Positions 43,922 through 53,159 are shown, counted from the stretch's first letter. The stretch: 64,000 bases of DNA from Rhodobacteraceae bacterium Alg231-30 (GCA_900143615.1 FREU01000001.1:70941-134940), one strand, 5' to 3'. Numbers and translations: made by a program. Notes: a model not told the origin generated them from the letters alone.

Positions 43922-45406
43922 TCAAGCGATAGAGTCTGAACTGTAGAGGCGTTTCCACAGCAGGTAGCCCAGGACCGGAGCGACCAGCAGGACAGCCAGT
44001 GCGCCGAGGCGTTCGGTCAGGAAAAATCCAAACAGGTTGCTGTTGGACATCGCCACGGTTTGGCCGAAGGCGTATTCCATCGATGGCCCTAATATGAAGC
44101 CCATGACCATCGGCATGACGTCAAACTTGGCCGCCTTGGCGATGATGCCAAAGACCCCGAATGCGACCAGAATAAGCAGGTCAGTTGGGTCAGAGCGGAA
44201 CACAAATGTTCCAGCAAAGGCGAACATGATCACAAGCGGGATCAAGATGGAGGTCTTGATTGTTACGATCTTTGAGAAAAACGGGATCGACAGGTAGCCG
44301 ATGACCAGAAACAGAAGGTTCGCAATCACCATCGCAACCAGAATTGCGAACACGGTCGCGCCCTGTTCTTCGAAGAGCTGCGGGCCGGGACGCAGGCCCT
44401 GTGCCACAAATGCGCCCAGCAAAATAGCTGTGACGTTGTCGCCGGGAATGCCCAGTGTCAGCAACGGCACCATCGTTGGGCCGTTGACCGCATTGTTGGC
44501 GGCCTCGGCGGCTGCAACGCCTTCGATTTCACCTTCGCCAAATGTTTCGGGGTGTTTGGATGCGTTTTTAGCGGCTGTGTATCCCATCATGGCAGCAACG
44601 ATTTGGCCAAGACCGGGAACGATACCGATGCCGGTGCCAATCACCGTCGAGCGGCAGATGGTTGGCAAACAGCGGCGGAATTCCAAACGCGTGAGGCGCT
44701 CGCCTACCAAATCGGCCAGTTTGCGGCTCTTTTCGTTGCGGATCACAACGGATGCCACTTCGGGCAAGGCAAAGACGCCGATCAACATCGGCAAGAGCGG
44801 AATGCCGGATTTGAGATCAAACAGACCGAACGTAAACCGCTCAACACCGCCTAGTGGATCCGTGCCAATAAACGACAGCCAAAGACCGAGCATCATCATG
44901 ATCAGGCTCTTTAGTGGATTGGATCCTGAGGTGGCCGCAATGATCACAAGGCTCATCAGAAGAACGGCAAACAGCTCGGGTGGACCAAATTGCATCACCA
45001 GATACGCGATTGGGAACATCATCATGATGGTGAAAATGTCGCTGGCTGTATCGCCAAAGACCGAGGAGAACAGGGCCATATCCAGCGCTTTGCGCGACTT
45101 GCCTTGCTGCGTCAGCTTGTAGCCATCGCGCGATGTCGCTACCGCGGCGCCGGTTCCGGGCATGGAAATCAGGATCGCAGGGACACTGCCGCCAAAAATA
45201 CCGCCTTTGTAGATCCCCAGCAGGAAAGGAATGCCGACAATTGGCTCCATAAAGAACGAGATTGGCAGTAAAATGGCCATTGCCATCAAGGTTGTGAACC
45301 CTGGAAGCGACCCGACGAGCATGCCTGCGAATAGGCCGATGCTCATGAGAGCCATGGTGTCGAAGCGCATCGCCATTGCAAAGCCTTCGGTGAAAAGATC
45401 AAACAT
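43922..45406 (-). CDS. tctA: Tripartite tricarboxylate transporter large permease TctA
   Basis: A 494-residue membrane protein with about a dozen hydrophobic segments. Signature stretches: GLFAGMLVGSLPGFTTLMAM near residue 20, GGIFGGSVPAILISMPGTGA, IGIVPGLGQIVAAMMGYTAA and LTLGIPGDNVTAILLGAFVA. These match TctA, the main transport subunit driven by a cation gradient. It lies between tctB and tctC. Confidence 0.93.
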   Translation of the reverse strand: MFDLFTEGFAMAMRFDTMALMSIGLFAGMLVGSLPGFTTLMAMAILLPISFFMEPIVGIPFLLGIYKGGIFGGSVPAILISMPGTGAAVATSRDGYKLTQQGKSRKALDMALFSSVFGDTASDIFTIMMMFPIAYLVMQFGPPELFAVLLMSLVIIAATSGSNPLKSLIMMMLGLWLSFIGTDPLGGVERFTFGLFDLKSGIPLLPMLIGVFALPEVASVVIRNEKSRKLADLVGERLTRLEFRRCLPTICRSTVIGTGIGIVPGLGQIVAAMMGYTAAKNASKHPETFGEGEIEGVAAAEAANNAVNGPTMVPLLTLGIPGDNVTAILLGAFVAQGLRPGPQLFEEQGATVFAILVAMVIANLLFLVIGYLSIPFFSKIVTIKTSILIPLVIMFAFAGTFVFRSDPTDLLILVAFGVFGIIAKAAKFDVMPMVMGFILGPSMEYAFGQTVAMSNSNLFGFFLTERLGALAVLLVAPVLGYLLWKRLYSSDSIA

Positions 45407-45439
45407 TTTGGCCTCTAGTATTTGGGTGTTTCGTGCAGA

Positions 45440-45958
45440 TCACAGCGACAACAGACGTGCATAGAACAACTCGATCGCATTGAGTTCGGGCAGAGCAACC
45501 GCCAGAAGGCGCGTCGCGGCGAGGTAAAGACAAACTGGTCCCACGATGGCGACAAAGGCGATCTGGATCGGAGAGCGTGTGCCCATCTGTAAAGAGATCA
45601 ATGTCAGCGCAATTGCGGTGGAGATCAGAAAGCCAAAAGGTTCCATTGTCAGACCGTACAGGATCATGATCCCGAAAAAGATCACCGCGCGCAGCCATTC
45701 GGAGCGGTTCATGCCTGCGGTTGGCAAGTCTGTATAGCGGTTGCGGATCAACAAGAGCGCGCCCGCACACATCAGCGCCATGAGCCCTAAAACAATCGTG
45801 GGAAACAGGCTGGGCGGGATGGCGGACAGTGAGCGGCCAAACAGCGCCTTGGGCTCTGCGACCAAAGAATTCATAAAGATCAGTGACAGGACAGAGGCCA
45901 CCATCAACGCATTGAGCGTTAAGACCTCCGGTGAAAGCAGTGCAAATCTACGGCTCAT
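45440..45958 (-). CDS. tctB: Tripartite tricarboxylate transporter small permease TctB
   Basis: A 172-residue protein with four membrane segments (for example TIVLGLMALMCAGALLLIRN, FLISTAIALTLISLQM and AFVAIVGPVCLYLAATRLLA). Size and order (B, A, C) match other tct operons. Confidence 0.88.
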   Translation of the reverse strand: MSRRFALLSPEVLTLNALMVASVLSLIFMNSLVAEPKALFGRSLSAIPPSLFPTIVLGLMALMCAGALLLIRNRYTDLPTAGMNRSEWLRAVIFFGIMILYGLTMEPFGFLISTAIALTLISLQMGTRSPIQIAFVAIVGPVCLYLAATRLLAVALPELNAIELFYARLLSL

Positions 45959-46037
45959 CTTTCCTGCTCCAATAGGCTCACAGGCAGGAAGCTATGTGCC
46001 CCCGGTGATGTTGGTGTAATGTTGGCGAGGCGGTGCT

Positions 46038-46991
46038 TCATACGAGAGCCCTTCCTTCTTCTTTTAGGTCTGAATCAAACATGGTCAGCAACTCGGCATC
46101 CAGACGCGCGCGGCTGCGGGCAACTTCGGGTTCTGCGGCCTTGCGCCATGCTGCGTGTTCGGCAGGTGTGAGTTCGAATAACGTCGCGCCAGCGGCCTCT
46201 AGGGCGCGCGCGCTAACGGCGTCTTCTTGAGCGGCAAGGGCACGTTGCTGACGGCTGGCTTTGAGAGCGGCGGCTGTCATAGCTTGGCGAATGTCTTGGG
46301 GCAGGTCCTGAAACCATTGCCGATTGACCAGCAGCAAAGCAATTCCCATCAAGTGTCCAGTGAGCGTGATGGTGGGCAGCGTTTTGTGAAGGTCGAAATT
46401 GTAGGTATTGGTCAACGGATTTTCATGGGCATCCACTTGTCCTGCCGCTACGGCCTGCGCCAAATCCTTGGCGTCGATGACTTGGGGAGAAAAACCAAGT
46501 GCTCGGAAAATAGTCTGATGATCCGCATTGGGTAGGGTGCGCAGTGACAAGCCTTGGCAGTCTTGCGGCGCACGCAATGGCTTGGCGGCACTGGCCAGAT
46601 GCCGAATACCGTTGTCCCAAATGCCAAGCAATGTCAGGCCGGTATGCGCCTTAATCTCCTCGCCAAAACGTGCGCCCAATGCGCCGTCGAGTAACGAAAA
46701 GGTACGCGCGCGGGTGGGGGCCGCAAAGGGCATATCAAATAATGAAAGCGCGGGCACGCGTTCGGCCAGATAGCTTGAGGAAATATAACAGGCGGTGACT
46801 TCGCCGCTTTCGGTCAGTGCGGGTAGATCGGCCGTTTTATGTCCGGCTTGGGCCACGTTGGGCTGTAGAACAACCTCGACCCTGTTACCCAAACGCGCAA
46901 CCAATGCCTCACGCAGCATTTCCAAGCCACGTGTGTGCACGGACCCCGGACCTTGGTAGCCGGCAAGAGTGATTTGGACAGGTTTGGTCAC
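46038..46991 (-). CDS. DctP-like TRAP binding protein without signal peptide
   Basis: A 317-residue protein of the TRAP periplasmic-binding (DctP) type: QITLAGYQGPGSVHTRGLEM at the start, VPALSLFDMPFAAPTRAR, and ENPLTNTYNFDLHKTLPTIT with FKVIDAKDL-type contacts later. GTG 46991 is chosen because it overlaps the stop of an upstream 47-codon frame as GTGA; an in-frame ATG at 47015 is the alternative. Neither start gives a signal peptide. No DctQ/DctM permease is nearby. It heads the tctBAC operon. It may be a cytoplasmic sensor or a relic. Confidence 0.75.
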   Translation of the reverse strand: MTKPVQITLAGYQGPGSVHTRGLEMLREALVARLGNRVEVVLQPNVAQAGHKTADLPALTESGEVTACYISSSYLAERVPALSLFDMPFAAPTRARTFSLLDGALGARFGEEIKAHTGLTLLGIWDNGIRHLASAAKPLRAPQDCQGLSLRTLPNADHQTIFRALGFSPQVIDAKDLAQAVAAGQVDAHENPLTNTYNFDLHKTLPTITLTGHLMGIALLLVNRQWFQDLPQDIRQAMTAAALKASRQQRALAAQEDAVSARALEAAGATLFELTPAEHAAWRKAAEPEVARSRARLDAELLTMFDSDLKEEGRALV

Positions 46992-47131
46992 GTGACCAGC
47001 CCTCGTACAACGCATAGGGATGTGTGAGAGGATGCGGCTCCTGTTCTGTTAGCCAACAAAGACGCTAGCTCTGAGTGCCGCATCAATTGACGCAGGACAG
47101 CAGGTACAGTCATTTCATTCATGGCGTGCAT
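46988..47131 (-). CDS. Small coupled ORF (47 codons) upstream of the DctP-like gene
   Basis: ATG 47131 follows a strong GGGAGG site at 5-base spacing and runs 47 codons (MHAMNEMTVPAVLRQLM at the start) to TGA at 46988. The stop overlaps the GTG of the DctP-like gene (GTGA), a sign of translational coupling. I do not recognise the peptide. It may be a leader or the stub of a lost gene. Confidence 0.55.
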   Translation of the reverse strand: MHAMNEMTVPAVLRQLMRHSELASLLANRTGAASSHTSLCVVRGLVT

Positions 47132-47172
47132 ATCATCCTCCCTTGTTTGCGGGTGCTCCACTCACCCTATGG

Positions 47173-48147
47173 TTAATCGTTTGGTTTTCCGCTCTCTTTA
47201 TGTGCCACAGGCTCTGAAATTGTTTGCGACGGGGGTCCCAGCACAGCATCCTCCTGTTGGGCGCCCGAAATTTCTAGCGCTGTCCAAACCAGCAGCGGCA
47301 GGCAGGCAAACGTCAGTAGTGTTGATACCACAACGGATCCCGCGACTTGTCGTGCGTTGTGGTTGTAGCGCTCTGCAAAAACGTAGCTGATGATCGCGGT
47401 TGGCATTGTGGCCAACAGAAACACGACTCCGGCTTTTGTTCCGTCCAAATCGAGCAGTAGAATTACGATTGCCGCAGAGATGACGCCAAATGTCAGTCGT
47501 CCCAGAGCCACCAGAAGGGCCGGGCGCAAATCCGCGATTTTCAAGGTCGCCAGAGATGACCCCAACAAGATCAGCATCGCGGGGATCATCATGCCGCTGA
47601 GCATTTTGGTCGTGACCAAAATGATCTCTGGAACTTGCACGCCGGTTACAGTCACAATAAGTACCGCCACGACCGCATAAATCAGAGGCTGGCGCAGGAT
47701 TGTTCCCAGTTTCATGCTGCCGGCGTAGATCGACAAGCCCACCGAGTTCTGCACCAAGGCGACCACAAAAAAATAGGCCACGCCGTAGCGCATCCCCTCG
47801 GCGCCGAAGGCCAGAACCACCAAGGGCATCCCCATGTTGCCCGAGTTCGGCAGCATCAGAGGTGGCAGAAATGTGCGAAGTGGACCGCCACTGACGGCCA
47901 GTGCGCAGGCCCCGAGTGCCCCTGAGATTGCGACGCACAGGAGCGCGGCAGTTGCCATGGTTTGAATGGTCTGAACCGGCACTTCCATCGACGCAAGCGT
48001 GTGGAAGATCAAGGCTGGGGTCGCGATGAGGATCACAACATTGCTCAGCGTGCGGGTTTCCAGACCGATCGACGATCGTCCCATGAGAAACCCGATCATC
48101 GTGATGATGGCGATCGGACCCAGAATGTTGGCCATTTGCATCAACAT
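47173..48147 (-). CDS. AEC family transporter
   Basis: A 324-residue membrane protein of the auxin-efflux-carrier/AEC family. The two five-helix halves are visible, with LPNSGNMGMPLVVLAFG in the first unwound helix region and LLATMPTAIISYVFAERYN in the second. Start is ATG 48147; ATG 48135 (MANILGPIA) is also plausible. AEC members carry malonate, malate or other acids, so it may be a second acid transporter for this cluster. Confidence 0.88.
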   Translation of the reverse strand: MLMQMANILGPIAIITMIGFLMGRSSIGLETRTLSNVVILIATPALIFHTLASMEVPVQTIQTMATAALLCVAISGALGACALAVSGGPLRTFLPPLMLPNSGNMGMPLVVLAFGAEGMRYGVAYFFVVALVQNSVGLSIYAGSMKLGTILRQPLIYAVVAVLIVTVTGVQVPEIILVTTKMLSGMMIPAMLILLGSSLATLKIADLRPALLVALGRLTFGVISAAIVILLLDLDGTKAGVVFLLATMPTAIISYVFAERYNHNARQVAGSVVVSTLLTFACLPLLVWTALEISGAQQEDAVLGPPSQTISEPVAHKESGKPND

Positions 48148-48204
48148 TGAGCAGCATCCGTGTCATTTGGAATGTGAGCGACGCCAGCAGCATAAACCTG
48201 ACCT

Positions 48205-48678
48205 TTAAACCTCGACGCCATTCAGAACCCAGTTCTCGATCATCACGGTGCCGGATTCCTGTAGCATCTTGGACACCGCACAATAGTCGCGTAGAACCTC
48301 GGTGACTTTGACGGCGCCTTCGCGTGGGCCTTCGTAGTCAGCTTTGATATCAAGGGTCACTGATGGAAACGGGACGTCAATTGGATTGATCAGCCGCGTT
48401 CCGTGGCTGTCCATGGTGACTTGGATGTCGATATCCATTGACGTGAACTTCACGCCGTTCGCCTTGGCGAGTTTGTTGGAGATCACGTGGGTGCAACCGA
48501 CCAGTCCCATAAAGACATATTCCACGGGCATCGGCCCTTCGTCGGTGCCGCCGCGCTGGATCGGTTCGTCAATGATCACGCTCTTGCCGCGCGCTTCTGC
48601 GACAGACTGCGTGCTGCTGTTCTGTCGCCCGTTGACGGTGAATTTCCAGATCGGTTTTTCTTTCACGTTAGACATCAT
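48205..48678 (-). CDS. OsmC family protein
   Basis: A 157-residue protein with the two OsmC/Ohr cysteines in VGCTHVISNKLAK (near residue 62) and RDYCAVSKML (near 132). Other family marks are DEGPMPVEYVFMGLVGC and the C-terminal GTVMIENWVLNG. Such proteins reduce organic hydroperoxides. It lies 57 bases before the AEC gene on the same strand. Confidence 0.85.
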   Translation of the reverse strand: MMSNVKEKPIWKFTVNGRQNSSTQSVAEARGKSVIIDEPIQRGGTDEGPMPVEYVFMGLVGCTHVISNKLAKANGVKFTSMDIDIQVTMDSHGTRLINPIDVPFPSVTLDIKADYEGPREGAVKVTEVLRDYCAVSKMLQESGTVMIENWVLNGVEV

Positions 48679-49051
48679 CGGCCCTTTGACGTTTTTCGTT
48701 ATTTTGAGGGAAGAAACCTGAGGGTCGCAAACGTCACGCGAACAAGTGTAAGCGATTGAGCTTGCTACCTAAACTGCAGCCTCCTCCCCAGAAACACAGC
48801 GTTGGTTCGAAAAAGCATGCATTCAATATTCATTCAAGGGAAACGGTGTTTTCTCTTAGCAGCCTTCAGAAATATTGATACGCGCCAGAGGTGTAAGGCA
48901 TCAGTTTCTCTGACGGATAGCATCAAGATACATAATTTGTTTGCAAAGAAACCCAGTCGCTAGGGTGTGTCGACACGTCCGCCGCAAAGGCGGCTGGCAC
49001 GCGCGGGGGATCGTCCGGTGATCGTGCTTAACACCTGATAGGGAGCCTTGC
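48679..49051. other. Divergent intergenic region, no gene seen
   Basis: This 373-base gap separates the minus-strand OsmC gene from the plus-strand Gfo/Idh gene. It contains only minor palindromes (for example CCGCC-GCAAA-GGCGG near 48972) and AT-rich patches such as ATTCAATATTCATT. Nothing further was supportable. Confidence 0.5.
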
Positions 49052-50071
49052 ATGACCATGCCCACTTCTCACTTTACCGTCGCCATCGCGGGTTTTGGCT
49101 GGTGGGGCAAACATATTGCCACCCGCCTACAAGACCATCCCTGGCTGCGCGTGGCTGGAGTGATCGAACCTTTTGCCCAGCTCCACCCGCAGATTGAGGC
49201 GATGGGATTGACGGCGTGGTCTGATTTTGACGCGCCGCTTGAGATGTCTGAGATTGACGCGGTGATCCTGACCACACCCAATCCATTGCACGAAGCGCAG
49301 ATTGCTCAGGTCTGTGCCGCAGGCAAACATGTGTTCTGTGAAAAGCCTCTGGGCCTGACCGCTGACAGCGCGCGCCGATCTGTGCAGGCCTGTATTGATG
49401 CTGGCGTGCAATTGGGTATCGGCCATGAGCGCCGTTTTGAACCGGCGATGCTGGCCTTGCGTGCTGCGCTGGAAGACGGGGATTTAGGGACTGTGATGCA
49501 CGCTGAGGCGGCGTTCAGCCATGACAAGTTGATTGGCGTTCCTGCGGACGACTGGCGCACCCGCAAAGATGTCTCGCCTGCGGCGGGGATGACCGCCATG
49601 GGTATTCATTTGAGTGACCTGCTGATTTCATTCTTCGGGCCGGTGGAAAGCCTGCATGCTTTTACGGCCAATCGGTCTCTGGGGTGGGAAACCGGTGATG
49701 TTGTGTCTGTGCAGATGAAATTTGAAGCGGGAATGACCGCGACTTTCAGCGCGGTTCTGCATACTCCGCACTTTATTCGCATGCATGTGTTTGGCTCCAA
49801 GAAGTGGGTTGAAGTTCTCAACGATAGCCACCCTGACACGCCGGATGGCATTGTGCGGGTGTTGACCTCACAAACGGGAACGCCAGTGGATCAAAAAGAC
49901 TATGCTTGGGAAGACGCTGTGACCGCGAACCTTGAAGCTTTTGCACATGCTGCTGCGGGACGGGCGAGCTATCCCTTTAGCAATGCTGAAATGGTGCATA
50001 ATATCCAAGTGCTCGAAGCCATCACACGGTCGGCCGAAACAGGGCAATCTGTGACATTGGCAGACGTCTAA
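49052..50071 (+). CDS. Gfo/Idh/MocA family oxidoreductase
   Basis: A 339-residue protein with an N-terminal Rossmann motif VAIAGFGWWGKHIATRLQDH, the conserved CEKPLGLTADSARR and the GHERRFEPAMLALRAAL region. It has the usual Gfo/Idh C-terminal sheet with MTAMGIHLSDLLISFFG. Paralogous to the protein at 39239 but clearly diverged. A GGGAG site precedes the ATG. It is a single rightward gene ended by a strong hairpin. Confidence 0.88.
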   Translation: MTMPTSHFTVAIAGFGWWGKHIATRLQDHPWLRVAGVIEPFAQLHPQIEAMGLTAWSDFDAPLEMSEIDAVILTTPNPLHEAQIAQVCAAGKHVFCEKPLGLTADSARRSVQACIDAGVQLGIGHERRFEPAMLALRAALEDGDLGTVMHAEAAFSHDKLIGVPADDWRTRKDVSPAAGMTAMGIHLSDLLISFFGPVESLHAFTANRSLGWETGDVVSVQMKFEAGMTATFSAVLHTPHFIRMHVFGSKKWVEVLNDSHPDTPDGIVRVLTSQTGTPVDQKDYAWEDAVTANLEAFAHAAAGRASYPFSNAEMVHNIQVLEAITRSAETGQSVTLADV

Positions 50072-50075
50072 AGAG

Positions 50076-50107
50076 ATCTGCCCGCGTGATGGGGCACGCG
50101 GGCAGAT
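50076..50107. terminator. Bidirectional hairpin terminator
   Basis: ATCTGCCCGCGTG (50076-50088) and CACGCGGGCAGAT (50095-50107) form a perfect 13-base stem with loop ATGGGG, between convergent genes ending at 50071 and 50142. The plus side is followed by TAAAAC and the minus side by CTCTTT, so U tracts are weak. Confidence 0.7.
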
Positions 50108-50141
50108 TAAAACGCATCGATGGACCTGTGTTTGCGGTGCC

Positions 50142-50924
50142 TTAGCTTTCCTCAAGTCCCAGAAAATCCAAGATCGAGACTGCAAAATTGTCGGGATTGT
50201 CGACGTTGATGATGTGTTTGGCATCAGGGACAACGGCAAACTCAGAACCTGGACAAGCCTCTGCCATGGCCTGCATCGTGTCAGCTGGTGCCGCCGCATC
50301 ATGGGCACCGGCGACGAAGAGTGTTGGGACTGTCATTTCACCCAGATGGCGCAGGTAATCCAAACCCATCAACGCGCTCGCCCCACCGCGATAGCCGTCT
50401 TCTGTTGTTTTCAGAAAGCTTGCGCGCAGGGCTGCCTCCCGTTCGGGATGCGCTTGGCGTGTCTCTTCGCTGAGCCACATTCCAACCGTGCCGTTCCACA
50501 CCGCTTCGATGCCACCTTCGTCGAGCATGGCAAGGCGGTTGTGCCAGTTCTGTACAAACGGGGGCGGCGCATCGGCGCGGGCGGCGCAACAGATCACGCG
50601 GCGGATTCGTTCAGGGGCTGCGAGACCGAGGCCCAATCCGGTCATGCCGCCCATCGACAAACCCATGATGCTGGCGGTTTCGACCTTGTGGTGATCCATG
50701 ACAGACAGCGCATCTGACACCAGATCGTCAAAAGCGTAGGGCGGTGGTGGCGTTGGGCTGTCGCCGTGACCGCGCGTGTCAAATCGGATCACACGAAAAT
50801 GGGACTCCAGCAAAGGCATCTGCGGATCCCACATCGATTGAGTGGCCCCAAAACTGTTCAGCAAGAGCAGCGCCGGAGCGTCTTTGTGTCCGGTCTCGGT
50901 GGAATGAAGTGTCTGAGAGGTCAT
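50142..50924 (-). CDS. Alpha/beta hydrolase, 3-oxoadipate enol-lactonase-like (PcaD/RutD type)
   Basis: A 260-residue hydrolase. Oxyanion region LLLNSFGATQSMW, nucleophile elbow GLSMGGM (Ser near residue 96), late Asp in FVAGAHDAAAP and His in DAKHIINVDN complete the triad. The best family match is enol-lactonase PcaD, but RutD and related aminoacrylate hydrolases share this pattern. It is convergent with the Gfo/Idh gene and separate from the BKACE operon. Confidence 0.82.
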   Translation of the reverse strand: MTSQTLHSTETGHKDAPALLLLNSFGATQSMWDPQMPLLESHFRVIRFDTRGHGDSPTPPPPYAFDDLVSDALSVMDHHKVETASIMGLSMGGMTGLGLGLAAPERIRRVICCAARADAPPPFVQNWHNRLAMLDEGGIEAVWNGTVGMWLSEETRQAHPEREAALRASFLKTTEDGYRGGASALMGLDYLRHLGEMTVPTLFVAGAHDAAAPADTMQAMAEACPGSEFAVVPDAKHIINVDNPDNFAVSILDFLGLEES

Positions 50925-51242
50925 TGGCTTTCAACTTTTCTGCTATTGCGGCGCGAAGGCGCAGGTCATTGGCGAGCTGGGGTCACTCCAATCCGGCGTG
51001 GGCCTGGAAAATCTGCCTGTTGCGGCAGCATTGCCCGAAACCGGTGTCGATGCGCAATTCGTGCACCTGACGGGGCGAGTTTGGGGTGATCGGCTACTTG
51101 TCGAATTGAGGCGCCCATCGCCTCTTGTTTGAAAACTAATGGCGATCGGGCATGCAGTAGAAATAATATAAGATCGGAGCGGACATCAGGAAAACTGATA
51201 ATCCCCAAGCGATGTCACGGCCGTCAGGAACGGCACGGCCTG
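50925..51242. other. Intergenic region with gene debris
   Basis: No intact gene. A plus-strand frame from 50959 to 51132 is open for 57 codons, reading AQVIGELGSLQSGVGLENLP and ending RRPSPLV before a stop. On the minus strand the last part reads WGLSVFLMSAPILYYFYCMP before a stop near 51137, like the tail of a membrane protein. Both look like remnants of lost genes. Confidence 0.4.
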
Positions 51243-52169
51243 TTAGGCGCGTGCGGCAACCGGATCTATTTCCAGCGCTGAATTCAATTCTTCTTGCAGG
51301 ATGTCGGCAAATGCCTGTGCCGCAACACTCAGCGGGCGCTTGCGGGTTTCAATTCGCATATAGTCAACCAACAGGGGCGGATCGGCCAAGGGCGCTACAT
51401 TGCGCCGTGTTCCGTCTAAATCCGGTAGACACAAAATACCTGGCAAAATAGTGACCCAATCCGAATTCGCCACAAGGTCGAGCGTGCCATACATCGTGTC
51501 CAACTCGAGCAGGTCAGCAACTTCGATGTTGTTCACTTTTAAATAGTTTTCGATCCTGTGGCGACGTGCGTTGCCCGCCCCCGGCAGGGCCAAGCGCAGT
51601 GGAGAAAGTTGCGCCAGCTTGACACCTCCGTCGCACATCTCAAGCTCACGACCAATGGAATAGACCAGACATTCGCGGTCTTCTCCCATCGGTTTTGACA
51701 CCAATATTTCTTCGATATCAAAAGACGATGGCACCACGGCAAAGTCCAGCCGTCCTTCGGCCACATCATCGGCCAGCGACACAGAGTAAGCTTCGGAAAC
51801 GGAGACCCGCACCTCTGGGTATTCCTTGGCAAACCGTAGCAATACCGGGGTTAATACGGCGCGGGTGAAGGTTGGCATAAGGCCCACATGGATGTGACCA
51901 ACAACCGATTTGGAGAGTGTTTGCAGGCGCTCTTCGGCTTGACGCGCCGCCGCGAGAACCTTGACCGCTTCCTGATAAAAAGCCCGGCCAACCTCGGTGG
52001 GGGTTACGCCAGATGAGCTGCGCAAAAACAAAGCCACGTCATATCGTTTTTCCATCTGGCTGACGTGCATCGACAGGCCCGACTGTGTGGCGTTGACCTT
52101 ATCTGCTGCGGCTGAAAACGATCCCTGTTCATAGACAGCCGCGAAATAACGCAGTTGTTGCAGCTTCAT
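51243..52169 (-). CDS. LysR family transcriptional regulator
   Basis: A 308-residue LysR protein: N-terminal HTH MKLQQLRYFAAVYEQGSFSA with VNATQSGLSMHVSQMEKRYD, then a substrate-binding domain (VGLMPTFTRAVLTPVLLRFA). It is divergent from the BKACE gene, with a 24-base perfect inverted-repeat operator in the gap. It likely activates that gene and may be the pathway regulator. Confidence 0.92.
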   Translation of the reverse strand: MKLQQLRYFAAVYEQGSFSAAADKVNATQSGLSMHVSQMEKRYDVALFLRSSSGVTPTEVGRAFYQEAVKVLAAARQAEERLQTLSKSVVGHIHVGLMPTFTRAVLTPVLLRFAKEYPEVRVSVSEAYSVSLADDVAEGRLDFAVVPSSFDIEEILVSKPMGEDRECLVYSIGRELEMCDGGVKLAQLSPLRLALPGAGNARRHRIENYLKVNNIEVADLLELDTMYGTLDLVANSDWVTILPGILCLPDLDGTRRNVAPLADPPLLVDYMRIETRKRPLSVAAQAFADILQEELNSALEIDPVAARA

Positions 52170-52238
52170 TTTGCTATCCGATTTTCTTGTAGTTGGTATT
52201 CATTATTATTCGTAGTTGTGAAGGCTTGCGTCCGGTAT

Positions 52239-52262
52239 TTCAATTGTAAACCGACAATTGAA
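52239..52262. promoter_or_regulatory. LysR operator candidate, TTCAATTGT-N6-ACAATTGAA
   Basis: A perfect 9-base inverted repeat with a 6-base spacer in the LysR/BKACE divergent region. It contains a T-N11-A core as LysR sites do. A partial copy, TTTACAATTTCA, lies about 50 bases to the right and may be the second activation site. Confidence 0.65.
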
Positions 52263-52361
52263 CGAGTCCGAAATGAAGATTTACAGCCGTTTACAATTTC
52301 AGCGACCTCAGCATCAGAGATTTTGCCTTAGGGCCCATGTAACTTGGTTGGGAGCAGGTAA

Positions 52362-53159
52362 TTGAGACCATTGCCTCACTTGATGGTTGCTCCCAACGGA
52401 GCGCGCCGCGGTAAGTCCGATCATCCGGCGCTGCCAATCACCGATGACGAGATGGTCGAGACGGCGCGTGCCTGTCATGCGGCCGGAGCTGACGGAATAC
52501 ACCTTCATATTCGCGATGATGCTGGGAAGCACATGTTGGATGCGGGACGCTATAGTGCATTGCTCGCGCGTTTGTCCGAGGCGGTTCCAGGGATGTATTT
52601 GCAGGTTACCTCGGAGGAGGCGGGCAGATACAGCGCGGCGCAACAACAGGCGATGATGTACGCGTTGAGGCCCTCTTATGTGTCTGTTGGATTGCGCGAA
52701 ATGGTGCGCCAGCCTGACGATTGGGCGCAAGCGCGTGCGTTTTATTATTGGGCTGCAGAGAACGGCGTGGAAGTACAGCACATCCTCTATTCGCCTCAAG
52801 ATGTAGAAACGTTTGTTGCGGCCTGTGAAGATGGCAAAATCCCGGGGCGGTCGCATCTGGTTCTGTTTGTGCAGGGCAGCTATGCCAACGGATCACGTGA
52901 TGCTGTGCCGTTGGAAACCTATTTGGCGCCATTGGTACAAGCCGATGATCTTGAATACGACTGGATGTCCTGTGCGTTTGGCCGCGATGAAACCGCAAGT
53001 CTTGTGCGGGCCGTTGAACTGGGTGGTAAGGTCCGCGTTGGGTTTGAGAACTCTCTGCGCAACCAAAACGGTGAGATCGCCCCAGATAATGCGGCCCGCG
53101 TGCGCGAAGTGGCGGAGGCGATCCAAACTATGGTGGAGACAGGTCGTCAATTTGCCTAA
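52362..53159 (+). CDS. BKACE (3-keto-5-aminohexanoate cleavage enzyme family) protein
   Basis: A 265-residue TIM-barrel protein. The metal-binding motif IHLHIRDD (two His) near residue 47, the N-terminal LMVAPNGARRGKSDHPALP, VSVGLREM and GSYANGS match the BKACE family, which cleaves beta-keto acids with acetyl-CoA. TTG 52362 has a GGAG site at good spacing; ATG 52383 is an alternative. It follows the LysR palindrome, so it is a likely target. Substrate is unknown; the family is known for broad variety. Confidence 0.85.
   Translation: MRPLPHLMVAPNGARRGKSDHPALPITDDEMVETARACHAAGADGIHLHIRDDAGKHMLDAGRYSALLARLSEAVPGMYLQVTSEEAGRYSAAQQQAMMYALRPSYVSVGLREMVRQPDDWAQARAFYYWAAENGVEVQHILYSPQDVETFVAACEDGKIPGRSHLVLFVQGSYANGSRDAVPLETYLAPLVQADDLEYDWMSCAFGRDETASLVRAVELGGKVRVGFENSLRNQNGEIAPDNAARVREVAEAIQTMVETGRQFA

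Noticed and set aside
47198-48283. 361-codon minus-strand frame overlapping the AEC transporter gene
   Set aside because: It lies in another frame of the same strand; the AEC protein has proper membrane helices while this one is Arg/His-rich.
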